Below, piece by piece: positions 1 through 8,724 of a stretch of 64,000 nucleotides of DNA. Both the position numbers and the translations under genes were made by a program. Location: the NCBI GenBank assembly GCA_016702555.1, contig JADJDV010000002.1, forward strand, positions 248,001-312,000, written 5' to 3'. Numbering within the stretch: position 1 is the first letter of the stretch; every line of letters begins with the position of its first letter. A model generated the notes under the pieces. It had not been told where the DNA came from. It did not search any database and saw nothing but the letters and a program-made list of their open reading frames with translations. The DNA is from Burkholderiales bacterium. GTDB taxonomy: Bacteria; Pseudomonadota; Gammaproteobacteria; Burkholderiales; Burkholderiaceae_C.

Positions 1-752
1 CGCCCGTCGAGCATTTCTCCAAGCGTTTTCCCGGTATGACGATCGAGGACGGCTACCGCATCAGCCGCGCCTGGGTGGCACGCCAGTTGGCCGAGGGCCG
101 TCAGGTGATCGGCCACAAGATCGGCCTGACCTCGCGCGCCATGCAGATCAGCAGCCAGATCGACGAGCCGGATTACGGCACGCTGCTCGACTCGATGCTG
201 TTCGCCTGCACGCCGGGGCAGGTGCTGGAGATTCCGGCCAGCCGCTTCATTGCGCCGCGCGTCGAGATGGAGTTGGCTTTCGTGCTCAAGTCCGATCTCA
301 AAGGCCCGGATGTCGATGTGGAGCAAGTGCTGGCGGCCACCGACTACGTCACGCCCGCCATCGAAATCATCGACGCCCGCATTGAGCAGTTCGACCGCCA
401 CACCCAGGTGATGCGCAAGGTGTTCGACACCATCAGCGACAACGCCGCCAACGCCGGCATCGTGGTCGGCGCTGGCCGCGCCGATGCGCGCGCCATCGAC
501 AGGCCCTGGGTCGGCGCCATCCTGCGCTGCAACGGCGTGGTCGAAGAGACGGGCCTGGCCGCCGGCGTGCAGGGCGACCCGGCCATCGGCATCGCCTGGC
601 TGGCCAACAAGCTGGCGCCCTGGGGCGAGTCGCTGCAGGCGGGGCAGATCGTGCTGGCCGGCTCCTTCACCCGCCCGGTGGCGGCCAAGGCGGGCGACGT
701 GTTCGAGGCCGACTACGGGCCGCTCGGCACGCTGGCGTTCAAGTTCGTTTGA
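1..752 (+). CDS. hpaH: 2-oxo-hept-4-ene-1,7-dioate hydratase (HpaH/HpcG), 5' partial
   Basis: Adds water to 2-oxo-hept-4-ene-1,7-dioate in the homoprotocatechuate (4-hydroxyphenylacetate) meta-cleavage pathway; a cytoplasmic, Mg-dependent enzyme. The reading frame is open to the window edge, so the first codons are missing. The ATG at 36 lies inside the conserved N-terminal region and is not the real start. Visible family blocks are [23 protein letters not shown], the metal-ligand region [20 protein letters not shown] and the C-terminal GSFTRPV. These match E. coli HpcG closely as I remember it. The next gene, 13 bp downstream, is the following pathway enzyme, so the two form an operon. Close paralogues (2-keto-4-pentenoate hydratases) are the main alternative, but the adjacent aldolase favours HpaH. 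Confidence 0.9.
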   Translation, partial: PVEHFSKRFPGMTIEDGYRISRAWVARQLAEGRQVIGHKIGLTSRAMQISSQIDEPDYGTLLDSMLFACTPGQVLEIPASRFIAPRVEMELAFVLKSDLKGPDVDVEQVLAATDYVTPAIEIIDARIEQFDRHTQVMRKVFDTISDNAANAGIVVGAGRADARAIDRPWVGAILRCNGVVEETGLAAGVQGDPAIGIAWLANKLAPWGESLQAGQIVLAGSFTRPVAAKAGDVFEADYGPLGTLAFKFV

Positions 753-765
753 GAACAAGGCACCC

Positions 766-1596
766 ATGCAAACCCCGCGCAACACTTTCAAGCAGGCCAT
801 GGCCGAAGGCCGCACCCAGATCGGCCTGTGGGCCGCGCTGGCCGACGCCTACAGCACCGAGCTGATCGCCGGCATCGGCTACGACTGGCTGCTGCTGGAC
901 GGCGAGCACGCGCCCAACGACGTGCGCAGCGTGCTGGCGCAGCTGCAGGCCGTGGCCAGCGCGCAGCAGGCCTTGGGCGACGCGCGCTCGCACCCCGTGG
1001 TGCGCGTGCCGCTGGGCACGGGCGAGGCGGGCACGGCCATCATCAAGCAATACCTTGATCTGGGCGCACAGACGATTCTGGTGCCCATGGTCGACACGCC
1101 CGAGCAGGCCGCGCAGGTGGTGGCCGCCGCACGCTACGCGCCCGCCGGCGTGCGCGGCATGGGCAACGCGCTGGCGCGCGCGTCGCGCTGGCAGGCGTAC
1201 CCAAGCTACGTGCACGAGGCCAACGAACAGGTCTGCGTGCTGGTGCAGGCCGAGACGGTGACGGCCATGCAGCACCTGGACGCCATTGCCGCCACGCCCG
1301 GCGTCGACGGCGTGTTCATCGGCCCGGCCGACCTGAGCGCGAGCATGGGCCACCCGGGCAACCCGATGCACGCCGACGTGCAGGCGGCCATCGAGGACGG
1401 CATCGCCCGCATCCTGAAGGCCGGCAAGGCGCCGGGCATCCTGGCCACCAGCGAGCCGCAGGCGCGCAAGTGGCTGGCCGCCGGCGCGCGCTTCGTCGCC
1501 GTGGGCGCCGACACCATGCTGCTCGACAGCGGCGCGCGGCAGTTGCTGGCCTTATATAAGGGCGGCGCGGGTGTGGCGGGCCCGTCCAGCTATTGA
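766..1596 (+). CDS. hpaI: 4-hydroxy-2-oxoheptanedioate aldolase (HpaI/HpcH)
   Basis: Class II pyruvate aldolase that splits 4-hydroxy-2-oxoheptanedioate into pyruvate and succinate semialdehyde, the last step of homoprotocatechuate breakdown. The 276-residue product starts MQTPRNTFKQA and has the HpcH/HpaI signature GYDWLLLDGEHAPND near residues 34-48, the metal-site region LVQAETV, and GVFIGPADLSASMG further on. An ATG at 766 was chosen over in-frame upstream starts because those overlap hpaH and the family begins here. It follows hpaH by 13 bp. Related aldolases act on 2-keto-3-deoxy sugar acids, so the exact substrate is inferred from the neighbour. Confidence 0.9.
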   Translation: MQTPRNTFKQAMAEGRTQIGLWAALADAYSTELIAGIGYDWLLLDGEHAPNDVRSVLAQLQAVASAQQALGDARSHPVVRVPLGTGEAGTAIIKQYLDLGAQTILVPMVDTPEQAAQVVAAARYAPAGVRGMGNALARASRWQAYPSYVHEANEQVCVLVQAETVTAMQHLDAIAATPGVDGVFIGPADLSASMGHPGNPMHADVQAAIEDGIARILKAGKAPGILATSEPQARKWLAAGARFVAVGADTMLLDSGARQLLALYKGGAGVAGPSSY

Positions 1597-1675
1597 CGCC
1601 GGCAAGATGGGTGTCAAATCGGCCGCCAGTGACCGTCCATCAAACGCAAGCAGCTATTGAATCAGGAGTTATCGC

Positions 1676-2455
1676 ATGTTGCAGACCGTCTCTCCCGCTC
1701 AAACCGCAGCCGTGCATCCTGACGAATGGGCAGCGCGCGTGCAACTGGCCGCCTGCTACCGCATCTTCGCCCTGCTCGGCTGGACCGAGATGATCTACAA
1801 CCACATCACGCTGCGTGTGCCGGGCAGCGCGACCGGTGGTGAGAAGCATTTCCTCATCAACCCCTTCGGCCTGCACTACAACGAAGTCACGGCCAGCAAC
1901 CTGGTCAAGGTGAACCTGGCCGGCGACATCCTGGACGGCTCGAAGCACCCGATCAATCCCGCCGGCTACGTGCTGCACAGCACCATCCACGGCGGCGTGG
2001 CTGGTGCGCACTGCGTGATGCACACGCACACCACGGCGGGCGTGGCGGTGGCGTCGCTTGCCTCGGGTCTGAGCCAAAGCAACTTCTACAGCGCGCAATT
2101 GCATGGCATGGTGGCCACGCACGACTTCGAGGGCATCACCATCCATGCCGAGGAGGGTCCGCGTGTGGTGGCATCGATCGGCACGAGGCAGGCGGTGATC
2201 CTCAAGAACCACGGCCTGCTGAGCTGGGGGCAGACGCTGCCGCAGGCTTTTGCCGTGCTGTGGACGCTGCAACGCGCCTGCGAGATCCAACTGGCCACGC
2301 AAAGCATGGGGGCGCCGCTGCCGGTGCCCGAAGCGATCGCCGCCAAATGCACGCGCGACGCCTTGCAGTTCGACCCAAAGCACGGCGGCGGCCAGGACGT
2401 CTTCGACGCGCTGGTGCGGCAAGTCGATCGCATCGACGACAGCTATAAGAACTGA
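1676..2455 (+). CDS. class II aldolase/adducin family protein
   Basis: A 259-residue cytoplasmic protein of the zinc-dependent class II aldolase/adducin fold (the fuculose-1-phosphate aldolase-like family). The N-terminal LGWTEMIYNHIT is the usual block of this family. The zinc-binding HTHT motif lies near residue 115 and a third histidine is in KNHGLL near residue 178. Members lacking sugar-phosphate specificity are common in aromatic and hydroxy-acid catabolic clusters of Burkholderiales, where the true substrate is usually unknown. It sits 79 bp after hpaI and 23 bp before a PanE-like reductase, so it is probably part of the same catabolic operon. No substrate can be assigned. Confidence 0.82.
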   Translation: MLQTVSPAQTAAVHPDEWAARVQLAACYRIFALLGWTEMIYNHITLRVPGSATGGEKHFLINPFGLHYNEVTASNLVKVNLAGDILDGSKHPINPAGYVLHSTIHGGVAGAHCVMHTHTTAGVAVASLASGLSQSNFYSAQLHGMVATHDFEGITIHAEEGPRVVASIGTRQAVILKNHGLLSWGQTLPQAFAVLWTLQRACEIQLATQSMGAPLPVPEAIAAKCTRDALQFDPKHGGGQDVFDALVRQVDRIDDSYKN

Positions 2456-2478
2456 AGCGCTACCGGACGGAGACAGGC

Positions 2479-3462
2479 ATGTTCAAGCAGGTGTGCATCT
2501 ACGGTGCCGGCGCCATCGGCGGCTGGATCGGCGCGAAGCTGGCGGCCGTGGGTGGCGAGGTCAGCGTGGTCGCGCGCGGCGCCACGCTTGACGCGCTGCG
2601 TGCCGATGGCTTGCGCCTGCGCGAAGGCGACAGCGAGGCGGCGCACCCGGTGCGGGCCAGCGACGACCCCGCCGCGCTCGGCGTGCAGGACTTGGTCGTG
2701 GTGGCCGTCAAGGCGCCCGGCATGGCCGAGGTGGCGCGCCGCATCGCCCCGCTGATCGGCGAGCGCACGGTGGTGCTGACGGCGATGAACGGCGTGCCCT
2801 GGTGGTTTCTGCAAGGCTTTGGCGGGCCGGTGGCCGGGCGCACGCTGGAATCGGTCGATCCGGGCGGCGCCATCGCGCGCGCCATTCCCGCCGAGCGCAT
2901 CATCGGCGGCGTGGTGCACGCCAGCTGCTCGGTCGATGCGCCGGGCGTGATTCGCCACCGCGCCGGCAACGGCCTGATCGTCGGCGAGCCGGCCGGCGGC
3001 GACACGCCGCGCGTGCGCGCGCTGGCCGAGCTGCTCACGCAGGCCGGCTTCGGCGTCACGCTGTCGCCGCAGATCCAGCGCGATGTTTGGTACAAGCTGT
3101 GGGGCAACATGACGGTGAACCCGGTGTGCGCCATCACCGGTGCCACTTCCGACCGCGTACTGGACGACGAACTGGTGCGTGGCTTCATCAGCGCCGTGAT
3201 GCTGGAGGCCAAGGCCATCGGCGCGCGCATTGGCGTCCCGATTGCCGAGCAACCCGAGGATCGCCACGCCGTCACGCGCAAGCTGGGTGCCATGCGCCCC
3301 TCGATGCTGCAGGACGTGGCGGCCGGCAAGCCGGTCGAGCTCGATGCGCTGGTGGCGGCGGTGCGCGAGCTGGGGCAGCTGACGCAGGTGCCGACGCCTT
3401 GCACCGATGCGCTGCTCGGCTTGGCGCGCTTGCATGCGCGGGTGCGCGGGCTGTACGCCTGA
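2479..3462 (+). CDS. 2-dehydropantoate 2-reductase family (PanE/ApbA-like) oxidoreductase
   Basis: A 327-residue NAD(P)H-dependent ketopantoate-reductase-type protein. The Rossmann motif GAGAIGGWIGAKLA is at residues 9-22 and the central block WYKLWGNMTVNPVCA carries the conserved lysine and asparagine of the family. The C-terminal domain (about 185-320) has the usual helical fold pattern, including RPSMLQD near residue 275. True panE makes pantoate for coenzyme A. Placement in a catabolic operon between an aldolase gene and a TRAP transporter suggests instead a paralogue that reduces another 2-oxo acid. The product is therefore named by family only. Confidence 0.85.
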   Translation: MFKQVCIYGAGAIGGWIGAKLAAVGGEVSVVARGATLDALRADGLRLREGDSEAAHPVRASDDPAALGVQDLVVVAVKAPGMAEVARRIAPLIGERTVVLTAMNGVPWWFLQGFGGPVAGRTLESVDPGGAIARAIPAERIIGGVVHASCSVDAPGVIRHRAGNGLIVGEPAGGDTPRVRALAELLTQAGFGVTLSPQIQRDVWYKLWGNMTVNPVCAITGATSDRVLDDELVRGFISAVMLEAKAIGARIGVPIAEQPEDRHAVTRKLGAMRPSMLQDVAAGKPVELDALVAAVRELGQLTQVPTPCTDALLGLARLHARVRGLYA

Positions 3463-3605
3463 ATGGGTGCTGCCTGGGCGCTGGCGCCCGGGCCCACGGC
3501 GCGGCCGTGACTGATGGGTGCGGTGAGATTTACGTTATCGTTGCGCGTGGCTGGCCGGCACGCTCACGCCAGCGGAACGACAAGACCCACCAAGGAGACA
3601 CGCCC

Positions 3606-4670
3606 ATGAAACGCCGCCTGCTCTGCGCCGCCACCGTGTTCGCGCTTGCCAGCATCGCCGCCCCCGCCCAGGCGCAGCAGACCATCCGCCTGACGGCGGC
3701 CGCCGGCCATCCGCCGGTGTTTTTGTGGGTCAAGCTGATCGACGAATTCTTCGTGCCCGAGGTCGACAAACGCCTGGCGGCTGCCGGCAAGCACAAGATC
3801 GAGTGGACCAAGGCCTGGGGCGGCACGCTGATCAAGATCGGCTCGGAATCGAAGGGCATCGCCGACGGCGTGGCCGACCTCGGCTTCGTCGGCACCATCT
3901 TCGAGGCGCCCAAGTTCCCGATGCAGAACGTGAGCTACTTCGCGCCTTTCGGCTCGGAGGACATCGCCGTCGTCACGCAGGTGGTGAACGACATGCAGAA
4001 AACCATCCCAGCCATGGGCGACGCCTGGACCAAGAACGGCCTGGTGTACCTGGGCGGGGCGGCGCTCGACAGCTATCACATCTGGACCAGCTTCCCGGTC
4101 CACTCGGTGGACGACCTGAAGGGCAAGAAGATCACCGCGCCCGGCCCGGCCGCCAACTGGATCCGCGGCACCGGCGCGGTGGCCGTGGCCGGCAACCTGA
4201 ACACCTATTACGAAGACATCAAATCGGGCGTATCCAACGGCGTTATCACCTTCGCCACCGGCGCCTGGGGCGCCAAGGTGCACGAGGTGGCGCCCTACAT
4301 CACCAAGGTCAACTTCGGCTCGCAGTACGCTGGTGGTTTGGCCATGAACAAGGGCCGCTTCGACCGGCTGCCGCCCGAGGTGAAGACCGTGTTCCGCGAG
4401 GTCGCCGCCGAATATCAGAAGCGCTTTGCCGTGGCCCAGACCGAGGCCGCCAACGGCCTGCTCAAGCGCATGCAGGACGCCGGCGCCAAGATCAGCGAAC
4501 TGCCGGCCGCCGAGCGCAGGCATTGGGCCGACACGCTGCCACCAATCGCCAAGACCTGGGCCGCCGACCTGCAGGCCAAGGGCATGCCGGGCGATCAGGT
4601 GCTGCATGGTTTCATGGACGGCTTGAAGAAGGCGGGTGCGCAGCCCGTGCGCGACTGGGCCGGGAAGTGA
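3606..4670 (+). CDS. dctP: TRAP transporter substrate-binding protein (DctP family)
   Basis: Periplasmic solute-binding subunit of a tripartite ATP-independent (TRAP) transporter for organic acids. The 354-residue product has a Sec signal peptide of about 22 residues ending AQAQ and the DctP-type region DDLKGKKITAPGPAANWI near residues 168-185, where the ligand carboxylate is normally bound by an arginine in the following strand. The start at 3606 has AAGGAG about 8 bp upstream and gives a clean signal peptide; the longer in-frame extension runs antiparallel to no known domain and was dropped. The two membrane subunits follow after a hairpin. The ligand is not predictable, but the catabolic neighbours suggest an aromatic or aliphatic carboxylate. 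Confidence 0.9.
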   Translation: MKRRLLCAATVFALASIAAPAQAQQTIRLTAAAGHPPVFLWVKLIDEFFVPEVDKRLAAAGKHKIEWTKAWGGTLIKIGSESKGIADGVADLGFVGTIFEAPKFPMQNVSYFAPFGSEDIAVVTQVVNDMQKTIPAMGDAWTKNGLVYLGGAALDSYHIWTSFPVHSVDDLKGKKITAPGPAANWIRGTGAVAVAGNLNTYYEDIKSGVSNGVITFATGAWGAKVHEVAPYITKVNFGSQYAGGLAMNKGRFDRLPPEVKTVFREVAAEYQKRFAVAQTEAANGLLKRMQDAGAKISELPAAERRHWADTLPPIAKTWAADLQAKGMPGDQVLHGFMDGLKKAGAQPVRDWAGK

Positions 4671-4699
4671 CGTTGACCAGCGCGCTCGCCGTGTCTTCT

Positions 4700-4720
4700 C
4701 CCTCTCCCACTGGGAGAGGG
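4700..4720. repeat. palindrome of the CCCTCTCCC/GGGAGAGGG dispersed family between dctP and dctQ
   Basis: Perfect 10-bp arms CCCTCTCCCA and TGGGAGAGGG around a single base. It lies 30 bp after dctP and before dctQ. A longer relative with the same core lies inside metH at 28662-28685, so this is a dispersed REP-like element. A hairpin between a binding-protein gene and its permease genes commonly lowers downstream expression or stabilises upstream mRNA; that role is inference. Confidence 0.7.
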
Positions 4721-4795
4721 CCAGCCGCCTCTGATGCCACGCAGGTTTTCTTGGAATAGCCGAAGCCCGTGCCTTACAGACAAGCGCAAGCCGCG

Positions 4796-5341
4796 ATGAA
4801 TCCAGAAGTCACCGATTCGTACAAGCAACCCCTGCCGGCCGGCTTCCAGCGCCTGACGCAGGCGCTCAACGCGCTGGGCACGCTGTGGATCGTGGCCTTG
4901 ATGGTCCTCATCAATACCGACGTCATCGGGCGCGACTTCCTCAACGCGCCGGTGCGCGGTGCCACCGAACTGGTGTCGCTGTCCATCGTCGGCATCGTGT
5001 TCCTGCAGCTGGCCGATACCCTGGTCACGGGGCGCATGACGCGCGCCGACGTGCTGCTGGACCGGCTCAAGCGCACCCGCCCCTGGCTGTCGGACGCCTT
5101 GCAGGCGCTGTACCACCTGGTCGGCGCGCTGCTGATGGCGGTGATCCTGTGGGCCGCGTGGGAGCCGCTGGTCGAGTCGATCCGCATCCAGGAGTACGTC
5201 GGTGCCATGGGTGATTTCACTGCGCCGATGTGGCCGGTGCGCCTGATCATGCTGATCGGCATGGCCACCACGCTGGTCGCCTTCCTGTTGCTGGCCTGGC
5301 TGGATGTGCGCCGGATGCTGCGGAAATGGAGGACCCCCTGA
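4796..5341 (+). CDS. dctQ: TRAP transporter small permease (DctQ family)
   Basis: Small four-helix membrane subunit of the TRAP transporter. From the ATG at 4796 the protein is 181 residues. Transmembrane segments are visible around residues 20-40 (LGTLWIVALMVLIN), 55-75, 100-120 and 145-165, and the DctQ-type DVIGRDFLN follows the first helix. A GTG at 4769 would add nine residues, but the ATG gives the more normal N-terminus. It lies between dctP and dctM, the usual gene order. Confidence 0.87.
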   Translation: MNPEVTDSYKQPLPAGFQRLTQALNALGTLWIVALMVLINTDVIGRDFLNAPVRGATELVSLSIVGIVFLQLADTLVTGRMTRADVLLDRLKRTRPWLSDALQALYHLVGALLMAVILWAAWEPLVESIRIQEYVGAMGDFTAPMWPVRLIMLIGMATTLVAFLLLAWLDVRRMLRKWRTP

Positions 5342-5496
5342 GTCGCCTTTGGCGCCCACCCGTTGCAGGGAGGACAACGCCCAGTGGCCGGACCCAGCCC
5401 GCGCCACGGCGTTCGTCGGCATGGCCGCGTGCTGCGGCCACTCGGTCCGGACGGTGTGCGTTGCTGCGCGCGGATCGCTGAACCCAGGCAGGAAGC
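5342..5496 (+). repeat. dispersed intergenic block between dctQ and dctM
   Basis: No gene is visible. The stretch from about 5370 to 5440 contains GACAACGC, GTGGCCGG and GCCACGGCGTTCG in the same order and spacing as a stretch near 61853-61895 in the lplT-alr gap. This marks it as a copy of a dispersed GC-rich intergenic element with substitutions. Its position separates two TRAP permease genes that would normally be almost contiguous. Confidence 0.55.
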
Positions 5497-6828
5497 ATGA
5501 GCGCGATCACTGTCGCCAGCCTGTCGCTGCTGCTGATGTTGCTGCTGATCTGGGCCGGCATGCACGTGGCGGTGGTGCTGGGCGCGGTGTCCTTTATCGG
5601 CGTCTGGCTGATCCGCGGCGATCCCATGATCGCCGCCAACCTGCTGGCCCAGGCCAGCCAGGACGCGATTGCCAGCCACATCTTCGGCGTCGTGCCGTTG
5701 TTCGTGCTCACGGGCTTTCTGGTGGCGATTGCCGATGTCGGCAAGGACGCCTTCGAGGTCGCCAACCAGTTGCTGCGCCGCCTGCGCGGCGGGCTGGGCA
5801 TCGCCACCGTGGCCTCGAACGCGGTGTTCGCCGCCATCACCGGCATCTCGATCGCCTCGGCCGCCGTGTTCACGCGCGTTGCGGTGCCGGAGATGCTGCG
5901 CTTTGGCTACAACCCGCGCTTTGCCGTCGGCGTGGTGGCCGGCTCGTCGGTGCTGGGCATGCTGATTCCGCCCAGCCTGCTGATGATCCTGTATGGCTTT
6001 CTGGCCAATCAGTCGGTGGGCGATCTGTTCACCGCCGGCATCGTGCCGGGGCTGGTGCTGGCGCTGGCCTACGCCGTCGGCATCGTGCTGATGGCGACGC
6101 TGTGGCCGCGCTCGGTCTACCAGGGCGGCCAGGCGCGCGCGATCGCCGACGCCACGCTGATGTCGCTGCCCACGCTGGTGTTGAAGATCTTTCCCAGCGC
6201 GCTACTGATCGTCGCCGTGCTGGGCGGCCTGTACGCCGGCTTCTTCACCGCCACCGAAGCTGGCGCGGTCGGCGCCGCGCTGGCGCTGGCCATCGCCTTG
6301 CTGCGCCGCAAGCTCAACTTCAAGACTCTCTGGGGCGTGCTGACCGAGACCGGTCACGTCACCGTGTCGGTCAGCTTTCTCATCATCTGCGCCACCATCT
6401 ACACGCGCATGCTGGCCATGTCGGGCATGCCGCAGTTCCTGGTCGAGCAGATGACGCAGATGGGTCTGGGGCCAACCGGCTTTCTGATGATCTACGTGGT
6501 CTTCATCATCCTGCTGGGCATGATCATCGACTCGTCGTCCATCCTGCTGATCGTGCTGCCGCTGATGCTGCCGATTGCCGAGCAGTTCGGCATGAACCTG
6601 ATCTGGTTTGGCGTGATCACCGTGGTGGCGGTCGAGATCGGCCTGCTGACGCCGCCGTTCGGGCTGTCGGTGTACGTGATCAAGAGCACGCTGCAGGACC
6701 AGCGCATCACGCTCGGCGACATTTTCCGTGGCACCTTCCCGTTCACCGTGATGATGTTCGCGGTGCTGATGCTGCTGATTTTTGTGCCGCAACTGAGTCT
6801 TGTGCTGCTCAAGACACCCGGAGGTTGA
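5497..6828 (+). CDS. dctM: TRAP transporter large permease (DctM family)
   Basis: The large, transport-performing membrane subunit of the TRAP system, 443 residues with about 12 hydrophobic segments. Family blocks seen include GSSVLGMLIPPSLLMILYG near residues 148-166 and, in the second half, IIDSSSILLIVLPLMLPI and the motif GLLTPPFGLSVYVIK near residues 385-399. The ATG at 5497 has AGGAAG just upstream. It is followed by a lactonase gene only 2 bp after the stop, so the transporter and the hydrolases are very likely co-transcribed. Confidence 0.92.
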   Translation: MSAITVASLSLLLMLLLIWAGMHVAVVLGAVSFIGVWLIRGDPMIAANLLAQASQDAIASHIFGVVPLFVLTGFLVAIADVGKDAFEVANQLLRRLRGGLGIATVASNAVFAAITGISIASAAVFTRVAVPEMLRFGYNPRFAVGVVAGSSVLGMLIPPSLLMILYGFLANQSVGDLFTAGIVPGLVLALAYAVGIVLMATLWPRSVYQGGQARAIADATLMSLPTLVLKIFPSALLIVAVLGGLYAGFFTATEAGAVGAALALAIALLRRKLNFKTLWGVLTETGHVTVSVSFLIICATIYTRMLAMSGMPQFLVEQMTQMGLGPTGFLMIYVVFIILLGMIIDSSSILLIVLPLMLPIAEQFGMNLIWFGVITVVAVEIGLLTPPFGLSVYVIKSTLQDQRITLGDIFRGTFPFTVMMFAVLMLLIFVPQLSLVLLKTPGG

Positions 6829-6830
6829 AC

Positions 6831-7871
6831 ATGACGAACCCGCTGCAAGGCTTCGCCGTCGACCGCGCGCAGATCAAGACCATCGGCCGCGACCTGCAAC
6901 GCCCTGAGTGCATCCTGGCCGAGCACGATGGCACGCTGTGGTCTGCCGACGCGCGCGGCGGCGTGATGCGCATCGCGCCCGATGGCACGCAGCGCTTTAT
7001 CGGCCAACGCGCCGACGCGCGTTTTAAAAGCGCTGCTGCCGCAACCTCCTCCGAGCTGGAACACAAATACACCACCGGGACGCTGCCCAACGGTCTGGCT
7101 TTTGCCGCCAACGGCGACATCCTCATCAGCAACTTCGGCACCGATTGCCTGGAAGTGATGACGCGCGACGGCGCCACGCGCACGCTGGTGGACCAGATCG
7201 ACGGCCAGCCCATCGGCAAGGTGAACTTCGTGCTGCGCGACTCGAAAGACCGCGTGTGGATCACCGTGTCGACGCGCGTGAATCCGTGGACGACGGCCGC
7301 CAGCTCGCGCGTGCGCGACGGCTTCATCGCCGTGCTGGAAGGCGAACGCTTGCGCGTGGTGGCCGAGGGCTTTTACTTCACCAACGAAATCCGGCTGGAT
7401 GCGCGCGAAGAGTGGCTCTACATCGTCGAAACCACCGGCCCGCACATCACGCGCATGCGCTTGCGCGAGGGCGTGAACGGTGTCGAACTGACGGATTGCG
7501 AGGTGTTCGGCCCATCGCACCTGGGCGGCTTTCCCGATGGCATCGCCTTCGACAGTTTTGGCAACCTGTGGTGCACGCTGGTGATGGTCGATCAGCTCAT
7601 CGCGCTCACGCCGCAAGGCGACAAGCTGTTGCTGCTGGATGACGGCGACCCGCAAGCGTCGAAGACGTTGCTTGACCACATGGCCGCCGGCACCGTCACG
7701 CCCGACGACATGATGAACGCACGCGGCACGGTTGCGCCGTGGATGGCCAGCGTCACCTTCGGCGGGCCTGACCTGCGCACCGTGTACATCGGCAGCCTGA
7801 TGGGCACGACGATTCCTTACTTCACCTCGCCCGTTGCCGGGCTGCCCATGGTTCACTGGAGACAAGCATGA
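6831..7871 (+). CDS. SMP-30/gluconolactonase/LRE family beta-propeller protein
   Basis: A 346-residue six-bladed beta-propeller hydrolase of the SMP-30/gluconolactonase family, probably hydrolysing a lactone intermediate. Blade-like repeats include RPECILAEHDGTLWSADARG (residues 23-42), NGLAFAANGDILISNFG and, later, GFPDGIAFDSFGNLWCTLV, which carries the metal-site aspartate of the PDG motif. No signal peptide is seen, so it is cytoplasmic. The ATG lies 2 bp after dctM and the last 4 bp overlap the next gene (ATGA), indicating tight translational coupling. Confidence 0.85.
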   Translation: MTNPLQGFAVDRAQIKTIGRDLQRPECILAEHDGTLWSADARGGVMRIAPDGTQRFIGQRADARFKSAAAATSSELEHKYTTGTLPNGLAFAANGDILISNFGTDCLEVMTRDGATRTLVDQIDGQPIGKVNFVLRDSKDRVWITVSTRVNPWTTAASSRVRDGFIAVLEGERLRVVAEGFYFTNEIRLDAREEWLYIVETTGPHITRMRLREGVNGVELTDCEVFGPSHLGGFPDGIAFDSFGNLWCTLVMVDQLIALTPQGDKLLLLDDGDPQASKTLLDHMAAGTVTPDDMMNARGTVAPWMASVTFGGPDLRTVYIGSLMGTTIPYFTSPVAGLPMVHWRQA

Positions 7872-8671
7872 CCCGCCAATTCGTCGACCTGTCGATCTAC
7901 CTGGAGAACGACGTCATCTCCGACCCGCCCGCGTTCGCGCCCAAGATCCAGTACTTCAACCACCAGAACTCGTTTGAGCAGATGGCGCCCTTCTTTCCGG
8001 GCCTCAAGCAGGAAGACCTGCCCGACGGCGAGGTGTGGGCGGTGGAGATGGTGCAGCTCTCGACCCACAACGGCACGCACCTGGATGCGCCTTATCATTT
8101 TCATAGCACGATGGACAAGGCACTGGGCGACAAGAAGCCCGCCTGGACCATCGACGAGGTGCCGCTGGAATGGTGCTTTCAGCCTGGCGTGAAGCTGGAC
8201 TTTCGCCACTTCGCCGATGGCTACGTGGTGACCGCGGCCGACGTCGAGGCCGAACTGAAGCGCATTGGCCACGCGCTGAAGCCGCTGGAGATCGTGGTCG
8301 TCAACACGCGCGCCGGCAGCCGCTACGGCCACGACGACTTCGTCAGCGCGGGCTGCGGCATGGGCTACGACGCCACCATGTACCTGCTGGAGCGCGGCGT
8401 GCGCCTGACCGGCACCGACGCCTGGAGCTGGGACGCGCCCTTCGTCTACACCGCGCAGAAGTACGCCGAATCGAAAGACGCCGGCCTGATCTGGGAAGGC
8501 CACAAGGCCGGGCGCGACATCGGCTATTGCCACCTGGAAAAGCTGCACAACCTGGAGGTGCTGCCGGCCAACGGCTTTTTCATCAGTTGCTTTCCGCACA
8601 AGATTCGCGGCGCCTCGGCGGGGTGGACACGCGCGGTGGCGATTTTCGACGATGCCCTGCAACCCGCATGA
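7868..8671 (+). CDS. cyclase family protein (kynurenine formamidase/isatin hydrolase-like metal hydrolase)
   Basis: A 267-residue metal-dependent hydrolase of the Cyclase family (Pfam name; swivelling beta/beta/alpha fold shared by KynB and isatin hydrolase). The diagnostic metal-binding motif appears as THNGTHLDAPYHFH near residues 66-79. GTDAWSWDAPF and GYCHLEKLHNLE are further conserved blocks. It overlaps the lactonase gene by 4 bp and ends the catabolic operon. Hydrolysis of an amide or ring-opened lactam or lactone is the likely chemistry. The substrate is unknown, since no tryptophan-catabolism genes are adjacent. Confidence 0.85.
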   Translation: MTRQFVDLSIYLENDVISDPPAFAPKIQYFNHQNSFEQMAPFFPGLKQEDLPDGEVWAVEMVQLSTHNGTHLDAPYHFHSTMDKALGDKKPAWTIDEVPLEWCFQPGVKLDFRHFADGYVVTAADVEAELKRIGHALKPLEIVVVNTRAGSRYGHDDFVSAGCGMGYDATMYLLERGVRLTGTDAWSWDAPFVYTAQKYAESKDAGLIWEGHKAGRDIGYCHLEKLHNLEVLPANGFFISCFPHKIRGASAGWTRAVAIFDDALQPA

Positions 8672-8724
8672 TTGTTTGAATCAGATCAGCCATTTGCCCG
8701 TGTCGATTCAGCGCAGGCAGCTAG

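Noticed and set aside
2443..3435. Large antisense frames opposite the PanE-like and neighbouring genes
   Set aside because: High-GC third-position bias creates long antisense frames; none has domains or start signals.
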